Below, one piece after another: positions 1-8,181 of a stretch of 33,008 bases of DNA. The translations under genes and the position numbers were made by a program. Origin of the DNA: Candidatus Delongbacteria bacterium (GTDB lineage Bacteria > UBA4055); contig SLFX01000181.1 of the NCBI GenBank assembly GCA_007124045.1, forward strand, positions 1-33,008. Reading direction: 5' to 3'. The notes under the pieces are model-generated. The model had not been told where the DNA came from. It did no database searches and saw nothing but the letters and a program-made list of their open reading frames with translations. Each line of letters opens with the position of its first letter. Within the stretch, counting starts at the first letter, position 1.

Positions 1-1165
1 CAATTTGATTCCATTCAGGAAACAAACCATAATTAATTTCTTCACTTCCATATCTACTTAAAAATTTTCCAGAAGAATGTTTAGGTAAATGTGCAAAAAA
101 TCCATCAAGTTTATGATATGCCAGTCCATTATGATCTGTTTCAAGTGTATCTGGAACTTCATTTCCACTAAACAAGTAATATAAATCAGCAACTTCAGTA
201 TTCATCCAATTATCATCTTTTGTTCCAATATTTGCAAGTACCGAATCCCTTACAGCAACCTTATCAGGAGTAGTGTAATTACCATTAATATCTGTAGTTG
301 TTTCAGATAGAACATCATATTTAAAATTAAACTCTTCAGTACCATCTAATCTGCTTTTCTCTTTTAACTTAACAAATCTAACTCTAATTCCTTCCAAAGG
401 AGCGCCTGTCATTAAATTAGTAACCTTTCCACTAATATGAACTTCAGGGTCATTAAATTTTAAAGCATGTGTAGGATATTCCCATCTTGAATCTCCTGTA
501 TCAGGGATAACCCATCTTAATGTATCGCAAAATTGTTTAAATTCCTCGTTAGGAGCAGTAATTTTAACTTCCAAATCATATTCAAGTTTATTTTTAGAAT
601 CTTTTGTATTACGAATATTAGGAGAAGAAACATTAAAATTAGGAACACCACTCATTTGTCCTTCTAAAATATTAGATTTAACAGCCATATTTTTTCCATC
701 ATTAAAATTAACATTAAAAATATAAAGCCCACTAGAAAGCCCAGAAGGATTAAAAGAACCTTTTGTAATTCCATTTTCTTCACTAAATTTAACATCACTA
801 ACTTTTTGCCCTAGAGAATTATAAACCTCAATATTTTTTACATTATCACTACCAACAACAATATTGTTTCCAAAAGCTCTCGCATCAAAATTAATTGTGT
901 TATTTAAATTTATACTAGATGTATCTGAAAAATCTAAAGTAATTTCATATTCTCCTCCAGAATCCAAAGTAGTATCTCCTATATTTTTATTTAAAGTAAG
1001 ATTTCTATATTCAACCAAAGAACCTTCTGTTCCATGATCTCCATTAGGTAAATTTGCATAACCTAGGACATGAATAGTTCCACCTGCATAAGCATTTAAT
1101 AACATACCAAGTGCGAAAATTAAAGTAACGGCGATATTGATTTTGAGTATGCGCGTGCTTTTCAT
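1..1165 (-). CDS. Exported multidomain surface protein, N-terminal 388 residues (partial)
   Basis: Read by hand from an ATG at 1165 with a GGAGG ribosome site 5 nt upstream; the frame is open to the window edge, so the C-terminus is missing. Residues 1-27 form a signal peptide (basic start, hydrophobic core, NAYA cleavage region). Residues 109-169 resemble a type A sorting-domain beta-sandwich (IEVYNSLGQKV, then GLSSGLYIFNV and a DGK turn), but in an internal position. Residues 241-305 look like a carboxypeptidase-regulatory-like (CNA-B type) domain: HISGKVTNLMTGAPLEGIRV followed by TTDINGNYTTP. No catalytic motif is visible; it is probably a secreted adhesin or structural protein. Codons are strongly A/T-ending (AAT, TTA, ACT, GGA) and the gene is visibly more AT-rich than the dcw genes beside it. 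The function of the missing part is unknown. Confidence 0.75.
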   Translation of the reverse strand, partial: MKSTRILKINIAVTLIFALGMLLNAYAGGTIHVLGYANLPNGDHGTEGSLVEYRNLTLNKNIGDTTLDSGGEYEITLDFSDTSSINLNNTINFDARAFGNNIVVGSDNVKNIEVYNSLGQKVSDVKFSEENGITKGSFNPSGLSSGLYIFNVNFNDGKNMAVKSNILEGQMSGVPNFNVSSPNIRNTKDSKNKLEYDLEVKITAPNEEFKQFCDTLRWVIPDTGDSRWEYPTHALKFNDPEVHISGKVTNLMTGAPLEGIRVRFVKLKEKSRLDGTEEFNFKYDVLSETTTDINGNYTTPDKVAVRDSVLANIGTKDDNWMNTEVADLYYLFSGNEVPDTLETDHNGLAYHKLDGFFAHLPKHSSGKFLSRYGSEEINYGLFPEWNQI

Positions 1166-1205
1166 AAAAGACCTCCGGTTATAAATCAAAAATTAATTTA
1201 TCTGA

Positions 1206-1234
1206 AATTTAGCAAATCTGAATAGGATGTCAAG
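1206..1234 (-). promoter_or_regulatory. Probable sigma70-type promoter of the surface-protein gene
   Basis: On the minus strand there is a perfect TTGACA (1234-1229), a 17-nt spacer and TAAATT (1211-1206, 4 of 6 matches), about 40 nt upstream of the GGAGG and ATG at 1165. This suggests the gene is transcribed separately from the dcw operon that ends at 1272. No convincing terminator hairpin is seen between queD and this promoter. Confidence 0.5.
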
Positions 1235-1271
1235 ATAATTTTGGGGTTAATATAAAAACCTGAAGCCCCTG

Positions 1272-1640
1272 TTATTCGAAATATCTCATTCCGTTATTAT
1301 CCGACTCCCATACCTCGATCATATGAATGCGCAGTTTACCGGTGTTTACTTTTTCTGAAAGCTCCCTGTAAATTATTCGCGCTATGTTTTCCGCTGTGGG
1401 ATTTATATCTTTAAAGCTCGGATGATCGTTTAGAAGCATATGATCGAATTTATCAATCTCACTCCTGACTATCCTTTTGAACTCTTTAAAGTCCATTGAA
1501 ATACCGATGTCGTTCAGTTCCTCAGCTCTGGCCGTCACTTCCACCTTCCAGTTGTGACCGTGAAGATTTTTGCATTCGCCCGCATAATTTTCAAGCCTGT
1601 GAGCAGAAGAAAAATGATGTTTGACTATGATCTCATACAT
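1272..1640 (-). CDS. queD: 6-carboxy-5,6,7,8-tetrahydropterin synthase (QueD/PTPS family)
   Basis: A 122-residue member of the 6-pyruvoyl-tetrahydropterin synthase fold. QueD converts dihydroneopterin triphosphate to 6-carboxytetrahydropterin, the second step of queuosine (7-deazaguanine) biosynthesis. Visible family residues: zinc ligands H14 (SSAHRL), H27 and H29 (LHGH), catalytic C23 in the bacterial QueD pattern CxxxHGH, then FDHMLLND (65-72), PTAEN (81-85) and the terminal EVWES (109-113). The ATG at 1640 is preferred over an in-frame start further upstream because the protein then begins with the usual beta-strand MYEIIVKHHFSSAH, a GGGGTCAGG site precedes it, and the longer start would lie inside ftsZ. 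It begins 10 nt after the ftsZ stop and is probably the last gene of the dcw operon. No queC or queE is in view, so the pathway assignment rests on the family motif. Confidence 0.85.
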   Translation of the reverse strand: MYEIIVKHHFSSAHRLENYAGECKNLHGHNWKVEVTARAEELNDIGISMDFKEFKRIVRSEIDKFDHMLLNDHPSFKDINPTAENIARIIYRELSEKVNTGKLRIHMIEVWESDNNGMRYFE

Positions 1641-1650
1641 CCTGACCCCG

Positions 1651-2790
1651 CTAATCCTTATTTTGTCTGAAAATAGCCGGTATTTCAAAATCAACATAAA
1701 GGTTTTTCAGATTTTTGGCTGCAGAATGAAGTGGTTCGCGATCTCCTGCAACAGATTTGATTTCGTTATCGGATACAGCCTTTTCTCCAACTGCCGCATA
1801 TTCCTTTTTCATGCCTCCATTCTCAAACCCGGTAGCTATAACTGTCACTCTTACCTTTTCCCCAAGGCTGTTATCATGAACGATCCCGAATATAACATTT
1901 GCGTCATTCGATCCGGCAGCCTGATATATAAGATCCATCGCCTGATCAATTTCGATTAGAGCAATATCCTCGTTTGAACTGATATTTACAAGAATACCTT
2001 TGGCTCCCTTAATATCAATATTCTCCATTAATGAGCTTTGAATAGCTGTTTGTGCTGCCTCAATACACGCATGATCTCCTTCTGATTCACCAACACCCAT
2101 CATTGCTTCGCCCATGCCCTTCATAATGGTCTTTATATCTGCAAAGTCCAGATTGATCTGTCCCTTTACAGTTATTAGATCCGAAATTCCTCTGACTGCT
2201 TTATATAAAACCTCATCCACCTGCAGAAACGCTTTCTTGACCGATGCGGTCGGATCCGTAGTTGACTGTACAAGTCTCTGATTATGAACTATTATCAACG
2301 CATCAACATGCTCTCTCAATTCTTTTATACCCCTCTCAGCATTGGAATATCTTTTAACACCTTCGAACTTAAAAGGTTTAGTTACAACTGCCACTGTCAG
2401 AGCCTCGATCTCTTTACATATCTCAGATATCACACCTGCGGCTCCTGTTCCTGTGCCTCCTCCCATTCCGGCAGCTATAAATACCATGTCGGCATCTGAA
2501 AGAACATTCAATAATTTTTCCCTGTCCTCCAGCATAGCTTCTTTCCCGACTTCAGGATTTGCACCTGCTCCCAGTCCTTTGGTAGTAGCGGAACCGATCT
2601 GGATCTTTGTATTCGCTTTAGAATCCTGAAGAGCCTGAGCATCAGTGTTAAGAGCAATGAATTCTACACCTTTCAACCCCATATCTATCATACTGTTCAC
2701 AGCATTACAGCCGCCGCCGCCGACTCCAAGAACTTTAATTTTTGCAGATCCTTTGATCTCATTGTCAAATTCAAAAACCATTGCTGACAT
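1651..2790 (-). CDS. ftsZ: Cell division protein FtsZ
   Basis: Tubulin-like GTPase that polymerises into the Z-ring and recruits the divisome at midcell. The 379-residue length is usual. The glycine-rich N-terminal loop (VLGVGGGGCNAVNSM, about 20-34), tubulin signature GGGTGTG (110-116) and T7 catalytic loop NLDFAD (213-218) are intact. After a short linker (about 325-360) the C-terminus DFEIPAIFRQNKD matches the conserved peptide that binds FtsA. The ATG at 2790 has GGAGG just upstream. It follows ftsA by 24 nt and precedes queD by 10 nt. Confidence 0.98.
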   Translation of the reverse strand: MSAMVFEFDNEIKGSAKIKVLGVGGGGCNAVNSMIDMGLKGVEFIALNTDAQALQDSKANTKIQIGSATTKGLGAGANPEVGKEAMLEDREKLLNVLSDADMVFIAAGMGGGTGTGAAGVISEICKEIEALTVAVVTKPFKFEGVKRYSNAERGIKELREHVDALIIVHNQRLVQSTTDPTASVKKAFLQVDEVLYKAVRGISDLITVKGQINLDFADIKTIMKGMGEAMMGVGESEGDHACIEAAQTAIQSSLMENIDIKGAKGILVNISSNEDIALIEIDQAMDLIYQAAGSNDANVIFGIVHDNSLGEKVRVTVIATGFENGGMKKEYAAVGEKAVSDNEIKSVAGDREPLHSAAKNLKNLYVDFEIPAIFRQNKD

Positions 2791-2814
2791 ATATCCTCCA
2801 TAATCTTTAATTTA

Positions 2815-4044
2815 TTAAACAAGGTCCGAAATGAACTGCTTGATCCATTTCAAAAAACCTTTCTTATTTTCAGTTTCATCATCTTCATTAAGCATTCCGT
2901 TTAATACTGCATACTTCACAAGCCCGATAGCACTATAATATTCATCACTTATCTCAAAATCACTTTTTACTCCCGCTGAAAGAGTTCCTGAAACTGTTTT
3001 TGAGTTATTCATATCGGCAAACAGCTTTTCAGCCCCCCTGATCCTGCTGCCCGGTCCGGTTATTACAACAGGTGAATGTATCAACCTCTGATATGATCCT
3101 TTATAGACTTCCTTCATTACGAACTCATATATCTCCTTCAATCTTGCTTCCGCTATTTTAGAAACATATTCTTCGGAAAAATCGGAGTTGACTGAATTTG
3201 ATCCAGGTATATTAATGATCTTTTCCGGATCAGTATCTTTCAAAAACACATTCACTTCATTCTTTTTAATATCCTCTGCTGTCCTGTAGTCCGTTTTGAG
3301 AACTACTTTCAAATCTCTGGTTATATTTCCCGACCCGAATGGTATTACCTTTGCCATCCTGTTTATGCCTGATGTATAAACCGCCAGTTCAGTTGTCTGA
3401 TCGCCGATCGAAACAACTATGGCACCACCTTCTTTATCTTCCTCATCGAGAACCGACTCAGCTGTTGCAAGAGGAGAAAACACAATTCTGTAATTGTCTA
3501 TACCCACACTTTTCAGTATTTCCGTCAGATTTTCACGATGAGCTTTATCTGTCTGAATAACATACACAGACCCTTTTAGTTTTATTCCGGACATATCCAC
3601 CGGATTTAAAGTAGGGGGCTGATCATCTATTTGAAACTCCTGAGGCACTGAATGGATCTCAGTTTTGTCATCTTTATTGTAAGCAGTCATTTTTGCTGTG
3701 TTAATAACTTCTTTTACATGCGACCTGGTGATCTTTACCCTTCTTTCCTCATTTTCCTGTTTCCACAAAGGAATAGTTGTAGTTCCGGTGTAAGAGCTGA
3801 CATTCTCCCCCGATATTGAGATGACATACATATCGACCGGTTCGGAAAACTCATTTTTTATTTTTTCAAGTAAACGGCCGAAAACATCTTTTGCCTTTTC
3901 CATATCTGACAATGTTCCTTTTTTCGCAGATTTATGGTCAAAAACAAATGTTTTTAATACAGTTATTTCCTTATTGTCATCGCCGAGTACACATAATACC
4001 GCTTTTAGATAAACACTTCCGAAATCGATCCCGACTATATACAT
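2815..4044 (-). CDS. ftsA: Cell division protein FtsA
   Basis: Actin-like ATPase that tethers FtsZ filaments to the inner membrane and activates septal synthesis. Actin-fold signatures are visible: phosphate 1 (GIDFGSVYLKAVL) at the N-terminus, phosphate 2-like VSIGDQTTELAVY near 220 and the adenosine motif TGPGSRIRG near 330. The last residues, GFLKWIKQFISDLV, form the amphipathic membrane-targeting helix. Two adjacent ATGs exist (4047 and 4044). The ribosome site AAAGGAGGT is 1 nt from the first and 4 nt from the second, so the second (409 residues) is chosen; the difference is one Met. Lies 10 nt after ftsQ and upstream of ftsZ, as in most dcw clusters. Confidence 0.96.
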   Translation of the reverse strand: MYIVGIDFGSVYLKAVLCVLGDDNKEITVLKTFVFDHKSAKKGTLSDMEKAKDVFGRLLEKIKNEFSEPVDMYVISISGENVSSYTGTTTIPLWKQENEERRVKITRSHVKEVINTAKMTAYNKDDKTEIHSVPQEFQIDDQPPTLNPVDMSGIKLKGSVYVIQTDKAHRENLTEILKSVGIDNYRIVFSPLATAESVLDEEDKEGGAIVVSIGDQTTELAVYTSGINRMAKVIPFGSGNITRDLKVVLKTDYRTAEDIKKNEVNVFLKDTDPEKIINIPGSNSVNSDFSEEYVSKIAEARLKEIYEFVMKEVYKGSYQRLIHSPVVITGPGSRIRGAEKLFADMNNSKTVSGTLSAGVKSDFEISDEYYSAIGLVKYAVLNGMLNEDDETENKKGFLKWIKQFISDLV

Positions 4045-4054
4045 CATACCTCCT

Positions 4055-4789
4055 TTATCTGGCCATTGCGAATTCTTTCAGAACAACCTGCCGGTCGAAT
4101 CTCAGGTCAATATATTCAACATTTGAAAAGCTGACCGAACCGTACTCTTCTTTTAGAAAATTATCAAGAACGATTATTTTTTTGTCAAATTCCTCTTTAC
4201 CAACTACTACATGTGCGCTGTTATTTATAAGAAACAATTCTATACCCTTACCAGTATTTTGTATTTCTGAAATCCGGTGATATATAAAGGGACTGATATT
4301 TAAGGCTGTATTCAGGAACTGAACAGTTTCTTCATCGGCTTCTCCGGATATTATAGGAAGGTCATAATCCGATGGTCTTTTACCTGAAAGTATTTCGCCT
4401 TTCCTGCCGATATACTTTAGACCGTTACTGTGGTTTAATACAGCAATAGGCATTGTTTCTCTGACCTTTATCACTACTGTAGCCGGATAAATTGTCTTAA
4501 CTGATGCATCTTCTATTTCAGGATTTGAAACCAGCCTCTTGACTACATCATTTTTATCAATATCCATTATTCTTGTTCCTTTCCTGATACCGGAAAGATC
4601 CATTACATCGCTGTTGGAAAGAGTGATATTGTTATGTACAATCACTTTCTTCAAGTCAAAAAATCCTGTAGTTCGGTAGGCTTTTATAATGTAAACACTC
4701 TGGAATACCAGCAAAAAGCCACCTGCAGATACCAGAACAAACATCAGGCATAATTTAAAGATCCCGTAAATTTTTTTAACCATTTTCAT
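4055..4789 (-). CDS. ftsQ: Cell division protein FtsQ/DivIB
   Basis: Bitopic inner-membrane divisome protein, partner of FtsL and FtsB-like proteins. It has a short basic cytoplasmic end, one membrane segment (about residues 10-32) and a periplasmic POTRA domain starting at FFDLKKVIVHNN and ending in the KVRETMPIAVL strand, followed by a beta-domain. Sequence conservation is low, as usual for the family; position between murB and ftsA supports the call. The ATG at 4789 is chosen because AGGAG is 6 nt away, whereas the ATG at 4795 directly abuts it. The start lies inside the end of murB (14-nt overlap), suggesting translational coupling. Confidence 0.9.
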   Translation of the reverse strand: MKMVKKIYGIFKLCLMFVLVSAGGFLLVFQSVYIIKAYRTTGFFDLKKVIVHNNITLSNSDVMDLSGIRKGTRIMDIDKNDVVKRLVSNPEIEDASVKTIYPATVVIKVRETMPIAVLNHSNGLKYIGRKGEILSGKRPSDYDLPIISGEADEETVQFLNTALNISPFIYHRISEIQNTGKGIELFLINNSAHVVVGKEEFDKKIIVLDNFLKEEYGSVSFSNVEYIDLRFDRQVVLKEFAMAR

Positions 4790-5690
4790 ATCCATCTCCT
4801 TTATCGAATCCTATTAATATTACTTCCTCTTCAAGCTTTACATTGAATTGTCTGAATACTTCTTCTTTCGCAATTTGTATAAGTTTTAAGACATCTGTAG
4901 AACTTGCTGTACCTGTATTAATTATAAACCCGGCATGTTTATCTGAAATTTGCGCACCCCCATACCTCTTTCCTTTCAATCCTGCTTTTTCGATCAATTC
5001 TCCGGCAAAACAGTTTTCGGGCCTTTTAAAAACCGACCCGCAGGAAGGATAATTTAAGGGCTGTTTTGATCTTCTGATCTCAGAATAGCGATCCCTTTCA
5101 GCTGCAATATCTTCTTTTGTTCCCTTTTCAAGTTGTATTCTCGCACTCAAAACGATTTTTCCTTTCAGGTTGGATGTTCTGTATTTGAAATTCAGTTCGG
5201 ATGCGTGAATTACTTCTTCCCTGCCATCAGAAACAACTGTTACATCTTTTATAAGATCCCCTGTTTCCGTTCCATAACATCCGGCATTCATTACCAGTGC
5301 ACCTCCCAGAGTTCCCGGTATGCCGCCAAGCTTTTCAAAACCTCTTAGCGAAAGTTTTTCGGCATAATTCTGAATTGACGACATGGTACATCCGGCCTCT
5401 GCAGATATACAAACCTCACCGTCAAAAACAATGTTTGTAAAATATTTTGACATATCAATTATGCAGCCTCTAAATCCCCGGTCGGATATCAACAGATTTG
5501 AACCGTTTCCCATAATTAAATAATTCACATCATTATCATTCAGTGTTCCCGTTACAAATGCAAGCTGTTCTGTTGTTTTCGGATATACTAAAAAATCAGC
5601 AGGGCCGCCGATCCTGTAGTAAACAATATCCTTCATATAAACACTTTTTAAAAATTCGATTCCCCTGTCTGCAAATAAACTACTCAACAT
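4776..5690 (-). CDS. murB: UDP-N-acetylenolpyruvoylglucosamine reductase MurB
   Basis: FAD- and NADPH-dependent reductase that makes UDP-N-acetylmuramate in the cytoplasm. The 304 residues show the FAD-binding PCMH domain (YRIGGPADFLVYP; MGNGSNLLISDRGFRG; the GIPGTLGGALVMNAG segment) and the C-terminal MurB domain with the catalytic serine in PSCGSVFKRP and the closing GAQISDKHAGFIIN. The sequence is of the shorter type II kind seen in Gram-positives and many other phyla, not the E. coli type I. GGAGG is 4 nt before the ATG; the start overlaps the murC stop by 7 nt. Confidence 0.97.
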   Translation of the reverse strand: MLSSLFADRGIEFLKSVYMKDIVYYRIGGPADFLVYPKTTEQLAFVTGTLNDNDVNYLIMGNGSNLLISDRGFRGCIIDMSKYFTNIVFDGEVCISAEAGCTMSSIQNYAEKLSLRGFEKLGGIPGTLGGALVMNAGCYGTETGDLIKDVTVVSDGREEVIHASELNFKYRTSNLKGKIVLSARIQLEKGTKEDIAAERDRYSEIRRSKQPLNYPSCGSVFKRPENCFAGELIEKAGLKGKRYGGAQISDKHAGFIINTGTASSTDVLKLIQIAKEEVFRQFNVKLEEEVILIGFDKGDGYENG

Positions 5691-7060
5691 ACCGCCTCCA
5701 GTTTCTCTTTGAATCTGTAGAGAACCTTGTTGACCTCTCCTGCGCCGAGAGCAACAATAATATCACCTTTTACGGCAGTATCCTCAAGCATCTCAAACAA
5801 GTCATCAAAATTTTCGTAAACTGATGTTTTTTTCGATTCTGCCCTGTTCATTTTATCTTTTATAACAGAGCTCTTTACCGAACCGTCATCTGTTTCCCTT
5901 GCAGGATAAATATGTGATATCATAACAATATCGGCATCGTTAAAACTGGAAGCAAACTCTTCACAATGATTTAATGTCCTGGAAAAAAGATGCGGCTGAA
6001 ATAAAGCAATAATCCTTCCTCTATAATCATTTTTCACAGCACTGAGGATACTTTTTATCTCAGTCGGATGATGTGCATAATCATCAATAAGAAGATAACC
6101 GTTCCTGTTATAAACAACCTCCATTCGACGCTTTATTCCTCTAAAGCTTTCCGCAGCACGTTTTACGGTTTCCGGGTTCAGTCCGTATCCGTATAATAGT
6201 GCGGCTGCTGCAAGCATGTTGTATGTATTGTGAATACCTGAAGAACAGAACTGTAAATTTGTAAAAAATCTGTCCGAACAGAAAACCTCGATATTTGTAA
6301 TGCCTTTAGAACACACAATGTTATTCGCCCATATACCCGTTTTGTTATTAATTCCGTAGGGCATTTTACGGCACTTTACATTTTGCGCTATTTCTGTAAC
6401 ATTATCATCATCCTGATTATACACAAGAACAGATCTTTCTGAAAGCTTTTGCGTGAGAATTGAAAAATTATTTTTTAGATTCTCAACCGTTCCGTATATA
6501 TCCATATGGTCATTATCAATATTCAATATTATAAGATCTTTCGGATAAAGTTCAAGAAAACTCCGATCGTATTCATCTGCTTCAATAACGATGTGATCGC
6601 CTTCGCCTTTATAGTAACCGGAACCCGTACTTACCGAAGGCGCGCCTATAACTGCATAAGAATTATAAGGTTCGATCCGGTTTAACATATCGGCAAGCAT
6701 AACACTTGTGGTGCTTTTGCCGTGAGAACCTGAAATAAGTACTGAATGCATATCCTTTGTGATCTCTCCGAGAAACACGGCTCTTTTTACAGTTCTGATA
6801 TTCTTTCCGGTTGCGTCTATAAGCTCCGGGTTGTTCTCCCTGACTGCCGAACTGTACACGAGAATGTCAGTGTCTTCAGGAACTTTACCGTGTCCTTTTA
6901 CCGGATAAACCCCCTCCTTATATAAGGCGGAAAAGTTCTCGGCATTCAGATCCGAACCTGTAACATGTGCTCCCTTTGACTTTGCAAAAAGAGCCAACGG
7001 TATCATTCCTGCACCGCCAATTCCCGTAAAATGTATTCTGGAATTTTTCAAATTTATCAA
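5684..7060 (-). CDS. murC: UDP-N-acetylmuramate--L-alanine ligase MurC
   Basis: ATP-dependent ligase adding L-Ala to UDP-MurNAc. The N-terminal Rossmann loop FTGIGGAGM (11-19), ATP loop GSHGKSTT (111-118), central EADEYDRSFL and NIDNDHMDIYG, and C-terminal DDYAHHPTEI and FQPHLFSRT are all present in 458 residues. The ATP loop has Ser where HGKTTT is usual. The start codon is TTG at 7060, with GGAAGG 6 nt upstream; no ATG is available before the conserved Rossmann loop. The TTG overlaps the ftsW stop as TTGA, so translation is probably coupled. murG, often between ftsW and murC, is absent here. Confidence 0.97.
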   Translation of the reverse strand: MINLKNSRIHFTGIGGAGMIPLALFAKSKGAHVTGSDLNAENFSALYKEGVYPVKGHGKVPEDTDILVYSSAVRENNPELIDATGKNIRTVKRAVFLGEITKDMHSVLISGSHGKSTTSVMLADMLNRIEPYNSYAVIGAPSVSTGSGYYKGEGDHIVIEADEYDRSFLELYPKDLIILNIDNDHMDIYGTVENLKNNFSILTQKLSERSVLVYNQDDDNVTEIAQNVKCRKMPYGINNKTGIWANNIVCSKGITNIEVFCSDRFFTNLQFCSSGIHNTYNMLAAAALLYGYGLNPETVKRAAESFRGIKRRMEVVYNRNGYLLIDDYAHHPTEIKSILSAVKNDYRGRIIALFQPHLFSRTLNHCEEFASSFNDADIVMISHIYPARETDDGSVKSSVIKDKMNRAESKKTSVYENFDDLFEMLEDTAVKGDIIVALGAGEVNKVLYRFKEKLEAVC

Positions 7061-8181
7061 ACTAACCCTTCCGATCTGCTTTTGTACGAAATATTCAAAA
7101 GTACTCCCATACTGAACATCGTCATTATCAGAGATGTTCCTCCGTAACTTACCATTGGTAAAGGCAGCCCGGTCGGCGGAACAAGACCGAGCGTTATACC
7201 CATATTGAATACTGAATAAATAAAAATCGAGAATGTTATGCCTGAAGCAAGTAAAAAGCCAAAATAATCCGGAGCTCTTGAGGCTATAATAAAACCTTTG
7301 ATCGTAATAATAATATATGCCAAAACCAGCATAAAAGTTCCTATAAAACCCAATTCATCCCCAATAATCGAAAATATGAAATCATTGTGAGGTTCAGGAA
7401 GATACATTTCTTTTTGTCTTGATTCCCCAAGACCGGAACCGGTTATTCCTCCATTTCCAAGACCGATCAATGACTGATGAACCTGATAACCTGATCCGCC
7501 GATATTTTCCGAAGGATTAAAAAAACTTTTGATCCTTTCAGTCCTGTAAGGCTGAAATATTGCCACCAGTATCAAAACGGGAATGATCAGTATCATCGAA
7601 GAAGCCAGATGTTTCATTTTCATTCCTGATATGTAGAACATTGAATATCCTATCAGAAATATCATCATGGATGTTGAAAAGGCCGGTTGTGCAACTACAA
7701 GAGCCACCACAACTGAAAGTATTCCAAAATGGTAAAGATACCCTTTTATAAAATTTTCTGTCTCCGACCTCATTTTGTTCAGACTGAATGCAAAGAAGAA
7801 AATTATCATGTTTTTTGCGACCTCTGATGGCTGAAATCCGAATATCCACCTTGTTGCACCTTTAATATTTTGGGCATGGTTCGATATCAGAAGATATACA
7901 AGAGCAAGAAATGTCACTGCAGAAATAAAATAAATTAAATACTTTGAGTTGTAAACCCTGTAATTGATTACCATAGCTGTCAGAAAAGCTATAAAAGCAA
8001 CCAGAACATTTTTTACCTGATTGGTAACGAAAAAATTCTCATTCCCGAATCTTTCCACAGCAATATAAGATCCGGCGCTTATGACCATTATAGAACCGAA
8101 TATAACGACAGATAATATTATTGCGAGAAGCAAAAGATCGTATTTGTAAACCTCCTCCTTAATCCTTTTCAGCATAGTCAT
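7057..8181 (-). CDS. ftsW: SEDS-family lipid II polymerase FtsW
   Basis: Multispanning membrane glycosyltransferase that polymerises lipid II at the septum together with the class B PBP FtsI. Of 374 residues most lie in hydrophobic segments. SEDS signatures visible: KGATRWIFGFQPSE (107-120), the long extracytoplasmic loop with SGYQVHQSLIGLGNGGITG, LPEPHNDFIFSIIGDELG (261-278) with the conserved Asp, and PTGLPLPMVSYGGTSL near the C-terminus. FtsW rather than RodA is inferred from the dcw location. The ATG at 8181 or the ATG two codons on (8175), with GGGG 8 nt before it, could be used. It overlaps the murF end by 23 nt and murC by 4 nt. Confidence 0.95.
   Translation of the reverse strand: MTMLKRIKEEVYKYDLLLLAIILSVVIFGSIMVISAGSYIAVERFGNENFFVTNQVKNVLVAFIAFLTAMVINYRVYNSKYLIYFISAVTFLALVYLLISNHAQNIKGATRWIFGFQPSEVAKNMIIFFFAFSLNKMRSETENFIKGYLYHFGILSVVVALVVAQPAFSTSMMIFLIGYSMFYISGMKMKHLASSMILIIPVLILVAIFQPYRTERIKSFFNPSENIGGSGYQVHQSLIGLGNGGITGSGLGESRQKEMYLPEPHNDFIFSIIGDELGFIGTFMLVLAYIIITIKGFIIASRAPDYFGFLLASGITFSIFIYSVFNMGITLGLVPPTGLPLPMVSYGGTSLIMTMFSMGVLLNISYKSRSEGLV

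Noticed and set aside
1229-1290. Possible terminator after queD (GGGG ... CCCC around 1244-1270)
   Set aside because: Only a 4-bp GC stem with a long AT loop; too weak to call.
1621-1959. Open frame on the plus strand opposite the end of ftsZ and start of queD
   Set aside because: It lies antisense to two clearly recognised genes, has no family features and no ribosome site; it is a shadow of their codon pattern.
7538-7849. Second minus-strand frame inside ftsW
   Set aside because: Same strand, different frame, fully inside a conserved SEDS gene; composition is random-like.
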